DNA from: Candidatus Eiseniibacteriota bacterium
GTDB lineage: Bacteria > Eisenbacteria > RBG-16-71-46
Length of the DNA stretch: 61,052 bases
Reading direction: 5' to 3'
Assembly: GCA_025360715.1 (NCBI GenBank)
Contig: JANYBS010000036.1
Location: 1-61,052 of the forward strand
Shown: piece by piece, positions 52,800 through 61,052 of the stretch
Layout of the letters: each line of letters opens with the position of its first letter
Position numbering within the stretch: position 1 is the first letter of the stretch
Translations under genes and position numbers: made by a program
Notes under the pieces: model-generated
What the model saw: only the letters and a program-made list of their open reading frames with translations
Databases searched by the model: none
What the model was told of the DNA's origin: nothing

Positions 52800-54578
52800 C
52801 TACGGCTGCAACTTGAGCAGGTGCAGAGTGACCAGGATCGGGATGAGCACCGCGACGATCGCCTCGCCGGCGATGAAACCGCTGGCCACCGGCGTCATGT
52901 GCAGCTCGGCGTTCTTGGGCGCGAGCTTCTTCCAGGCCTCGCCCACCAAGCCGCCCACGAACATCGCCACGATCGCGCTGCCCGGCACCAGCATGCCGAT
53001 GCCGAAACCCGCCGGCGACGGCGTCCACTTCTTGAGCTTGGTGTTCTCGAGCAGCGTGAAGAGGATGCCGAGCGCCGTGCCCACCATGAGCGCTTCGACC
53101 GCGCCGTGCGGCAGCGCCGACAGGCCGCCCGAGAGCAGCTTGGCGAAACCCGCCCAGCGCGTGGAGGTGGGCGACGAAAGCCCATGCTCGCCGCCGATGC
53201 CGTAGGTATCGCGCAGCAGCGGGTAGACGTAAGACACCGCCGCCGCACCGACCGGCACCGCGATGAGCTGCGCGTAAGTGAGGTACTTCGGCGTGCTGCC
53301 GATGAGGTAACCCGTCTTGTAGTCCTGCATGAGACCTTCGGACTGCGCCGCGATCGAACCCGTGATGCCGCTGGCCGTGAGGTTGGGCAGCACCTGGCCC
53401 GGCGCCAGCACGCCGAAGATGGCCTGCATCATGTTCGACATGCTGCTGATCGGGCCCCAGTTCGTCTCACCCAATACTCGCAGCGACACGAGCATGAGGA
53501 TGAGCGAGAAGCCGGTGGCCACGAGCGTCATCCAGATCGGCATGTGCAGGCTGATCTTCTGGAAGATCACCAGCACGACCGTGAGCGCCACCGAACCGCC
53601 GATCACCCACTGCATGGGGAATTCGTCGCTGCGGATGCTCTTGCCCGAAAGGTTCTTGAAGGTGGCCACCATGACCGACCAGCGCAGGAACAGCGCGGTG
53701 AGGCCGCCCGCGACGAGCATGCCGGTCGCCGGCCACATGACCCACAACAGCACCTTCTTGCGCACCAATTCATCGATGCCACCGTACTGCAGCAGCAGTG
53801 GCGGGAGCACCGACCAACTGATGAGCGTGCCGATCATCATGCTGGTGTTCACTCGCATGCCCACGAGCATGCCCGAGCCCAGGCTGAGCAGGCTCCAGCT
53901 CATGCCGAAGTTCATCTTGGCGCCAAGATCGCCGAACGCGAACAGCTCGGGGATCCGGTACCACGCCGCCGCGATCACGCGCGCGTCCTCGCGCAGCGTC
54001 ATCACCAGCGCCGAGAACAGCGTGCCCAGGCCCATGCTGCGCGCCGCCGCCGTACCGTCGCTGCCGCGCGAGTCGAGCACGACGAGCGTCTCGGCCGCCG
54101 CGACACCATCGGCGAAGGTGAGCTTCTCATCGACGATGAAGTGCTGGCGCATCGGCACCGCGAGCAGAACGCCCAGCAGGCCCGAGATCGTGAGCCAGAT
54201 GAACGCCTGCACCGAGCTCAGGTGGAAGTTCAGCGTGCCGTCCTGCGCGAGCATGTCGAACGCCGCCATGAGCACGCAGAGGAACGCCGTCTGGCCCGCC
54301 GAAGTGCCGGCGGTCTGGACGATGTTGTTCTCCCAGCGGTTGTAGTCCTTGAACACCAGGCCCAGCGCCAGGAATCCGAAGAACGCCGAGACCACCGAGA
54401 TGTTGGGGCCGAAGCCCAGCTTCATCACGATGTACGGGTACGAGCCGCCGATGATGGCCGCGACGATGATCGCCACGACGACCGAGCGGACCGTGAACTC
54501 CTTGATATGCGCGGGCTTGACGCCCGGCGCGTTGCCGTGCGGATCGAGGGCGGGTGAAGCTTGCGTTGGGTTGGCCAT
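52800..54578 (-). CDS. OPT-family oligopeptide transporter
   Basis: 592 residues with about fifteen hydrophobic segments. OPT hallmarks include KPAHIKEFTVRSVVVAIIVA at the N-terminus, SYPYIVMKLGFGPNISVVSAFFGF, AGTSAGQTAFL, and WPATGMLVAGGL. C-terminal GFGIGMLVPGSAIVAMFVGGL also fits. Transports peptides or metal chelates. ATG at 54578 is the family start though a ribosome site is not obvious. Divergent from the secreted repeat protein. Confidence 0.92.
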   Translation of the reverse strand: MANPTQASPALDPHGNAPGVKPAHIKEFTVRSVVVAIIVAAIIGGSYPYIVMKLGFGPNISVVSAFFGFLALGLVFKDYNRWENNIVQTAGTSAGQTAFLCVLMAAFDMLAQDGTLNFHLSSVQAFIWLTISGLLGVLLAVPMRQHFIVDEKLTFADGVAAAETLVVLDSRGSDGTAAARSMGLGTLFSALVMTLREDARVIAAAWYRIPELFAFGDLGAKMNFGMSWSLLSLGSGMLVGMRVNTSMMIGTLISWSVLPPLLLQYGGIDELVRKKVLLWVMWPATGMLVAGGLTALFLRWSVMVATFKNLSGKSIRSDEFPMQWVIGGSVALTVVLVIFQKISLHMPIWMTLVATGFSLILMLVSLRVLGETNWGPISSMSNMMQAIFGVLAPGQVLPNLTASGITGSIAAQSEGLMQDYKTGYLIGSTPKYLTYAQLIAVPVGAAAVSYVYPLLRDTYGIGGEHGLSSPTSTRWAGFAKLLSGGLSALPHGAVEALMVGTALGILFTLLENTKLKKWTPSPAGFGIGMLVPGSAIVAMFVGGLVGEAWKKLAPKNAELHMTPVASGFIAGEAIVAVLIPILVTLHLLKLQP

Positions 54579-54713
54579 GATTCGGGAACATAGCAGCGGC
54601 AACCCGCGCGGCGCACCGGGATTCGTGTGTCCGGCGGGATTTTCCCTGTGATGGCGGACCCGGGCGACGGTCCCACGGGAGAGAGCCCCTCTCCCCCTAT
54701 CCGGAGCTTTGCC

Positions 54714-57086
54714 ATGACACGAACCCGACTGCCACTGCCGATCCTCGCGCTCTTTGCGTTGCTTGCGCCCACAAGCGTTCATGCATGGCCCCACTCGCCG
54801 CTCAGCCAAGGCCTGTACATGGGCGGTGCGGGCGCGCCGTCGGCACCCGTTCCCGATGGAACCGGCGGGTGCTTCGTCGCGTTCGGGCGCTACACCACCA
54901 GCAACCAGTTGTACGCCCAGCACTACGATGCTGCCGGGAACGCTCTCTGGGGGACCGGCGTGCCCGTGAGCACCGGAGTGGGTGACCACTACCTGCCGAC
55001 GATCGCGCGCGATGGCCAGGGTGGCTGCTTGCTTTGTTGGTATGACTCGCGGACCTACGCGACCACTGCCACCGACGTCTACGCCCAGCGTCTCTCATCG
55101 ACGGGGGCGGCTCTCTGGACAGCGAATGGAATCCCCGTATGCACCGCCGCGAGTGACCAGTATCCGACCGCGCTCGCGAGCGACGGCCAAGGCGGCGCGT
55201 GGCTGGGCTGGAACGATTTTCGCGGAGCGACCTCAGGCGCGTACGCGCAACACCTGAACTCCGCTGGCGGCGCCTCAATGCCATCGAACGGATTCCTGCT
55301 CGCGAATCTGCCCACGGCAAGCTCCGCTCCGAGCATCGCCGTCGATCTGAACGGATATGCCATCGTCGCGTGGACGGACAACCGTGCCACGGTCTCAGAC
55401 ATCTACGCACAGCGATTCTCGACGAACGGAACCGCGCAATGGGCAACGAATGGGGTCGCCGTCTGCACGGCACCGAACACGCAGGTGGAGGTCGAGATCG
55501 CCCTTTTCGGCGACGGAACGGCGATCGCGACCTGGACCGACTACCGGGGCGTGGACTCGGATATCTACGCGCAGCGAATCAATAGCACTAACGGGGCTAG
55601 CATGTGGGCGGCGAACGGCGTGCCTGTCTGCTCTTCCGCTGGCATCCAGTACACGCCGCAGGTCGTACTGGACGCCGGCGGCTATGCCGTTGCGACCTGG
55701 ATCGACGTACGAACGGGCGACTACAACATCTACGCGCAGAAGATCGGTTCCAATGGCGCGATGCAATGGACGAGCAACGGCGTGCCGATCCGCACGGCGC
55801 CCGGCACGGCAGGATTCGTCAACCTTGTCTCCGATGGCTTGAGCGGCACGCTCGTCGCGTGGAGCGATTCGCGAAATGATCTCGGCGATCTCTACGCCCA
55901 ACGCTTGTCGTCCAGCGGCTATCCGATGTGGACGACGAATGGAGCCCTGGTGGCCAGCGGCCCGCGCGAACAACGCGTCTACGGGATCTGCCCCACGCCC
56001 ACCGGCGGCGCATTCGTCACATCGCAGGACGGGAACTCCGCCTATGGGCGCATCCAGGCGATTGACGAATGGGGCTTCATGGGTGCCGAACCTTCGATGG
56101 CTGGCGTGAAGGATGTCCCGAACGATCAGGGCGGGCGATTGCGCGTGTCGTGGAATGCGAGCCCGCTCGATACCGACCCGCTCTTTCGCAATATCAGCGA
56201 CTACGTGGTCTACCGCTCGATCCCCACGCATCTGGCGGCCACTCTGGCGCGTATCGCGACTCGCGACGGCGTCACCTACGGCGGCAAGCACTACCTGCGC
56301 ACGCACACCTCGGCCCAGGACTACTACTGGGAGGAACTCGCGCGCGTGACACCGCGGCATCTGTCGGGATACAGCTTCGATGCCACGACCACGGGCGACT
56401 CCGTGGCCGGCTCGAACCCCCGCACGGCGTTCATGGTGATGGCTCTGGGCAATTATGGGTCGAGCTGGTGGACCAGCGCTCCCGACTCCGGCTACAGCGT
56501 GGACAACCTCGCACCCGCCGCGCCCGCGCCGCTCACCGGCCAATACGGCGCCGGCCGCGTGGCGCTGCACTGGGACCCCAACGCCGATGCCGATGTGGCG
56601 GGCTATCGCGTCTACCGCGGCACCACGCCGGGCTTCGCGATCGGCGCGGCCGCGCTGATCTCGGCGCAGCCGGACACCGGCCTGGTCGATCTCTCGGCCA
56701 TGCCCGCGTACTACAAGGTCACCGCGATCGACACGCACGGCAACGAATCGGCACCGTCGTCATTGCTGCCCGCAGGCACGCTCGCCGTGGGCGATGCGCT
56801 GCTGCATGCATCGTTCGCCGCGCCGGCGCCGAATCCTCTGCGCAGCGGCGGCGCTGCGCTGCTGCGCTTCACGCTCGCGCAGGCGGGGAACACACGCTTG
56901 GCGCTGTACGACGCGCAGGGCCGCCTCGTGCGCGTGCTCGGCGATGGCGCGCTCGCTGCCGGCGCGCACTCCGTGCGCTTTGATGGCCGCGATGACGCGG
57001 GCCGGCTACTTTCGCCCGGGCTCTACTTGGCGCGCATCGCGGCGCCGGGGCTCTCCGGCACGCAACGGGTGCTGGTGATCGAGTAG
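54714..57086 (+). CDS. Secreted seven-repeat protein with FlgD/Ig-like tail
   Basis: 790 residues with a Sec signal (PLPILALFALLAPTSVHA). Seven copies of a 54-56 residue unit occur, each with a YAQ motif near residues 67, 123, 177, 231, 285, 340 and 394 and a W-x2-NG-x-x-(V/I) block about 12-15 residues later. This count fits a beta-propeller. An FN3-like segment follows (APAAPAPLTGQYGAGRVALHW, about 585-670). The last ~65 residues are a FlgD-like tail (YDAQGRLVRVLGDGA and FDGRDDAGRL). ATG at 54714 has GGAG 8 nt upstream. Likely a surface or extracellular binding protein. Confidence 0.88.
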   Translation: MTRTRLPLPILALFALLAPTSVHAWPHSPLSQGLYMGGAGAPSAPVPDGTGGCFVAFGRYTTSNQLYAQHYDAAGNALWGTGVPVSTGVGDHYLPTIARDGQGGCLLCWYDSRTYATTATDVYAQRLSSTGAALWTANGIPVCTAASDQYPTALASDGQGGAWLGWNDFRGATSGAYAQHLNSAGGASMPSNGFLLANLPTASSAPSIAVDLNGYAIVAWTDNRATVSDIYAQRFSTNGTAQWATNGVAVCTAPNTQVEVEIALFGDGTAIATWTDYRGVDSDIYAQRINSTNGASMWAANGVPVCSSAGIQYTPQVVLDAGGYAVATWIDVRTGDYNIYAQKIGSNGAMQWTSNGVPIRTAPGTAGFVNLVSDGLSGTLVAWSDSRNDLGDLYAQRLSSSGYPMWTTNGALVASGPREQRVYGICPTPTGGAFVTSQDGNSAYGRIQAIDEWGFMGAEPSMAGVKDVPNDQGGRLRVSWNASPLDTDPLFRNISDYVVYRSIPTHLAATLARIATRDGVTYGGKHYLRTHTSAQDYYWEELARVTPRHLSGYSFDATTTGDSVAGSNPRTAFMVMALGNYGSSWWTSAPDSGYSVDNLAPAAPAPLTGQYGAGRVALHWDPNADADVAGYRVYRGTTPGFAIGAAALISAQPDTGLVDLSAMPAYYKVTAIDTHGNESAPSSLLPAGTLAVGDALLHASFAAPAPNPLRSGGAALLRFTLAQAGNTRLALYDAQGRLVRVLGDGALAAGAHSVRFDGRDDAGRLLSPGLYLARIAAPGLSGTQRVLVIE

Positions 57087-57107
57087 CGAGGCGGTGGCTT
57101 GAGTACC

Positions 57108-57142
57108 CGGCCGGGCTCGCGCTGCTCGCGCGGGCCCGGCCG
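57108..57142. terminator. Bidirectional terminator between the repeat protein and tyrS
   Basis: CGGCCGGGC (57108-57116) with GCCCGGCCG (57134-57142), plus six more pairs inside, one of them G-T. Strong stem between convergent genes. Confidence 0.6.
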
Positions 57143-57145
57143 TTC

Positions 57146-58426
<1,281 letters not shown>

Positions 58427-58654
58427 GGATGGGGTCCTGGAAGGGGAGCAGGTGGACGGGCGCGTGCCCGCACGCATCGTCGTTGCCGGCCATGGTAGCG
58501 GCCTCATGCCCGCGCGGCCAAGCCGCCCGCGCCGGGAAGCCGGGCGGCGGCGCACGACCGTTCGCGCTGGCAGGACGGACTGCGCGAGCCTAACGTGGTG
58601 CGGTCCCGAACCGGCCGCCCAGCGGCCATCCATCCCCGAAGGGAGATCTCCCCG

Positions 58655-60709
58655 ATGTCCACGCTGTCGACCTCTCGACGCCGCACGTGGTTCGCCCTGT
58701 CCATCGCTGTTCTTGCACTTGCGGCCTGTGCGCCGCTGGCGCACGCGGGCGACCAGCCCTACACGCTGGACACCGCACGCAAGCTGGTGAACGCCGGCGG
58801 CGTGCAGCCTTCGCCCGATAGCCGCAGCGTGGCGTTTACGGTGACGCGAGCCGACTATGGGAAGGACGCGAACCTGAGCGAGTTGTGGATCGCCGACATC
58901 GCCAGCGGCAACCCGCGCCAGCTCACGTGGGACCGCAAGCATGTGGGCGAAGTGCGCTGGTCGCCCGACGGCCAGTGGATCGGCTTCGTCGCTGCAGACG
59001 CCGACGACCACTCGCAGGTCTGGCTGCTGCCCGTGCGCGGCGGCGAGGCGCGGCAACTCACGCACGCCAAGACCGACGTCGAGCATTACGCGTGGCGGCC
59101 GGACGGCAAGGCGGTCGCCTATGTCGCCGCCGACACCACGGTCACTCGCAACGGCGAAGACAAAGCGCTCACCACGTTCACCGTGGGCGCGCAGGACCTG
59201 TTCCTGCGCACGAACGCGCAACCGCGCCACATCTGGCTGCAAGCCGCCGATGGCGCCGACGCGAAGCGGCTGACCAGCGGCACATGGAGCGTGGAGTTCG
59301 TGCTGCCGCCTTCAAGCCCGCCCTCGCATCTCTCGTGGTCGCCCGACGGCCGCACTCTCGCCTTCGCGCAGGTGCCTGCGGCCGAGAGCGGCAAGCTCGA
59401 CTCCGTGCACGTGGCGCTACTCGATATCGACAGTGGCGCGATCCGGGCGCTCGATGGCGCGAAGCGCTTCCAGAACAATCCGCAGTTCTCGCCCGATGGC
59501 GCGTCGCTCACGTACTGGTTTCCGCGCGATGGCCGCGGCGATGCCGGCGATGTGAACGAGCTCTACATGGCGCCGCTTGCTGGCGGCGGCAAGAGCCTGA
59601 CGCGAGCGCTCGACCGCAATCTGTTCAATGGCGACTTCATGCCCGACGGCAAGAGCGTGCTCGTTGCCGCGAACGATCGCACGACCACGGGCGTGTGGCT
59701 GCAGGCGATCGGCGGCGCGGCGAAGCGCCTGGAACTGGGCGACCTCATCGTGAACGGCGCGTTCGGCTACGACATACGGCCCACGAAGACCGGCGCCATC
59801 GTGTTCAGCGCGTCCACCGCCACGCGGCCGTCCGAGGTCTACGTGATGGACTCGCCCACGGCCAAGCCGCGGCGGCTCACGGACTTCAACGGCTGGATCA
59901 CGGCCAACGCGCTGGGCAATACCGAGACCGTGACGTGGACCAACGACGGCCTTGCCGAAGACGGCGTGCTCATCCACCCGGCGAACGAGGACCTCGCCAA
60001 GAGCTATCCGCTGGTACTCGTCATCCACGGCGGCCCCACCAGCGCGTCGAAGGGCAACTTCAACTCCATGGGCCAGATGATGGCGAGCGAAGGCTGGTAT
60101 GTGTTCATGCCCAACTATCGCGGCAGCGACAACCTGGGCAACACCTACCAGTCCGCCATCCACGGCGATTGGGGCCCGGGCCCCGGCCGCGACGTGATGG
60201 CCGGCGTGACCGAACTGCGCAAGCGCGCCAGCATCGACAAGGCGCGCACAGCGGTCACGGGCTGGTCGTACGGCGGTTACATGACGAGCTGGCTCATCGG
60301 CAACTATCCCAATGAATGGCGCGCGGCCATGGCGGGCGCGCCAGTCACCAGCTGGCTCGATCAGTACGACTTATCGGACGGCAACATCTCGCTCAAGAAC
60401 GATATGGGCGGCTCGCCGTGGGTGAACGATCACGCGGAGTTCTACAAGCAGCAATCCCCGATCACGTACGCGACCAAGGCCAAGGCGCCCACGCTGGTCA
60501 TGGCGAACATCGAGGACTTCCGCGTGCCGCCAAGCCAGGCGATGTCGCTCTATCGCGCGCTGCAGGACAATGGTGTCGAATCCAAGTTCGTGGCGTTCCA
60601 GGGCCGCACGCACGCGTCGGCCGATCCGGTGAACGCGCGCGAGCGCACGCGGCTGTGGATCGAGTGGGTCAAGCAGCACCTCGAGAAGCCGGCGACGAAC
60701 CTGCCCTGA
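58655..60709 (+). CDS. Exported S9-family prolyl oligopeptidase-like peptidase
   Basis: 684 residues. N-terminal signal with a possible lipobox LAAC (residues 22-25), though signal peptidase I cleavage after AHA is also possible. WD40/PD40-like propeller region (about 45-390: QPSPDSRSVAF, RWSPDGQWIGF, SWSPDGRTLAF), then the alpha/beta-hydrolase domain. Catalytic Ser 538 is in GWSYGGYM, Asp 621 in NIEDFRVPP, and His 653 in RTHAS. ATG at 58655 has GGGAG about 9 nt upstream. Cleaves short peptides after proline or similar residues. Confidence 0.94.
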   Translation: MSTLSTSRRRTWFALSIAVLALAACAPLAHAGDQPYTLDTARKLVNAGGVQPSPDSRSVAFTVTRADYGKDANLSELWIADIASGNPRQLTWDRKHVGEVRWSPDGQWIGFVAADADDHSQVWLLPVRGGEARQLTHAKTDVEHYAWRPDGKAVAYVAADTTVTRNGEDKALTTFTVGAQDLFLRTNAQPRHIWLQAADGADAKRLTSGTWSVEFVLPPSSPPSHLSWSPDGRTLAFAQVPAAESGKLDSVHVALLDIDSGAIRALDGAKRFQNNPQFSPDGASLTYWFPRDGRGDAGDVNELYMAPLAGGGKSLTRALDRNLFNGDFMPDGKSVLVAANDRTTTGVWLQAIGGAAKRLELGDLIVNGAFGYDIRPTKTGAIVFSASTATRPSEVYVMDSPTAKPRRLTDFNGWITANALGNTETVTWTNDGLAEDGVLIHPANEDLAKSYPLVLVIHGGPTSASKGNFNSMGQMMASEGWYVFMPNYRGSDNLGNTYQSAIHGDWGPGPGRDVMAGVTELRKRASIDKARTAVTGWSYGGYMTSWLIGNYPNEWRAAMAGAPVTSWLDQYDLSDGNISLKNDMGGSPWVNDHAEFYKQQSPITYATKAKAPTLVMANIEDFRVPPSQAMSLYRALQDNGVESKFVAFQGRTHASADPVNARERTRLWIEWVKQHLEKPATNLP

Positions 60710-60729
60710 TTCTTTCGCCCTGCAACCAC

Positions 60730-60765
60730 AAGCGCCCGGTGGGATCACTCCCGCCGGGCGCTTTT
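60730..60765 (+). terminator. Intrinsic terminator of the S9 peptidase gene
   Basis: A 15-bp stem (60730-60744 with 60749-60763, one G-T pair) and 4-nt loop, followed by TTC, with the last Ts of the stem giving TTTT. It probably also works for the convergent partial gene. Confidence 0.85.
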
Positions 60766-60784
60766 CTCAGGCGCGTAGGTGCGC

Positions 60785-61052
60785 TCAGTGGTTGTAACGC
60801 ACGACCTCGGCCGAAAGCATCGGGCGGCCATCGACCACCGTCGAATCCATCTCGACCAGCGCCTCGCCACCGTGCAGGTTCGCCTGCGGCAGTGCCAGGG
60901 CGAGCAGACTGCGGAACGTGGCGTTGCGAGTGCCTGCGTGTACGCTGATCTGTCCCAAGCGTTCGTAACCCGGCGGTGCGGACTCGCCCTTGCGATAGAC
61001 ATCGACCGTCGCCCGCGTGTCGCGAGGCGGCGCGTGTTTGCTGATGACCGAC
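60785..61052 (-). CDS. Protein of unknown function, 5' end beyond the window
   Basis: Reading the reverse complement from the edge gives 88 sense codons to a TGA at 60785. The segment starts SVISKHAPPRD and ends VEMDSTVVDGRPMLSAEVVRYNH. The reading frame has strong codon periodicity and is terminated just before the bidirectional hairpin. I do not recognise the family. Confidence 0.65.
   Translation of the reverse strand, partial: SVISKHAPPRDTRATVDVYRKGESAPPGYERLGQISVHAGTRNATFRSLLALALPQANLHGGEALVEMDSTVVDGRPMLSAEVVRYNH

Noticed and set aside
52728-54557. A 609-codon plus-strand open frame, His/Arg-rich
   Set aside because: Antisense to the OPT transporter gene.
60745-61002. An 85-codon minus-strand frame at the right edge
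   Set aside because: Arg/Trp/Cys-rich sequence of wrong phase; the frame ending at 60785 is the natural one and runs off the window.

Overview
The window is a GC-rich bacterial chromosome segment. It is densely coded, has many 1-14 bp gene overlaps, and shows no rRNA, tRNA, CRISPR array, insertion sequence or prophage. Two large secreted proteins end in an 'xYDxxGRLVRxL...W/FDGxDDxGxxxxxGxYxAR' FlgD/Ig-like tail. This tail is typical of FCB-superphylum relatives, especially high-GC uncultured lineages such as Candidatus Eisenbacteria. Placement there is an inference from style, not from a marker-gene tree.

Left part (1-8045, minus strand): two tandem lipoproteins (one cut by the window edge) and a 1469-residue secreted FlgD-tailed protein with a strong terminator and a roughly 300 nt leader. 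Next (8046-16962) comes a nine-gene minus-strand operon read rsmI, CDP-alcohol phosphatidyltransferase, inositol-phosphate synthase, tmk, S41 protease, HAD phosphatase, dus, larB, larC. It joins an apparent inositol-phospholipid pathway to housekeeping and nickel-pincer cofactor genes. From 17069 to 31477 lie a nucleotidyltransferase/small-protein pair, threonine aldolase, a YugP-like protease with a polytopic membrane/TPR protein, HU, ilvC, a TPR protein with an HD phosphohydrolase, priA, and a signalling group. That group is a receiver-only regulator, a GAF-kinase-GAF-HD-GYP fusion and an overlapping REC-GGDEF protein.

From 31772 to 44292: a tsaD-cutA-DUF3037-HipA-like kinase operon with an almost leaderless promoter, a secreted propeller-like protein ending in a CxxCH haem motif, and a Nei/Fpg-like glycosylase whose N-terminal catalytic proline is alanine. 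There follow an HNH endonuclease, a methyltransferase, a translationally coupled metallopeptidase/ATP-grasp pair, and a GspE/PilB ATPase fused to a response-regulator receiver domain. From 44605 to the right edge: cyclophilin, a YfiR/CHASE8-type hybrid kinase pair, an M32 carboxypeptidase with a small coupled ORF, secreted MsrA with a cupin, an OPT transporter, a secreted seven-repeat FlgD-tailed protein, tyrS, an S9 peptidase and a second edge-truncated gene.

Several minus-strand genes are preceded by promoter-like sites of the form T(T/G)GAC(A/G), 17-18 bp, TA(G/C)nnT. Many genes are followed by good hairpin terminators. Both edge genes were found by translating the reverse complement directly, since each runs off the window.
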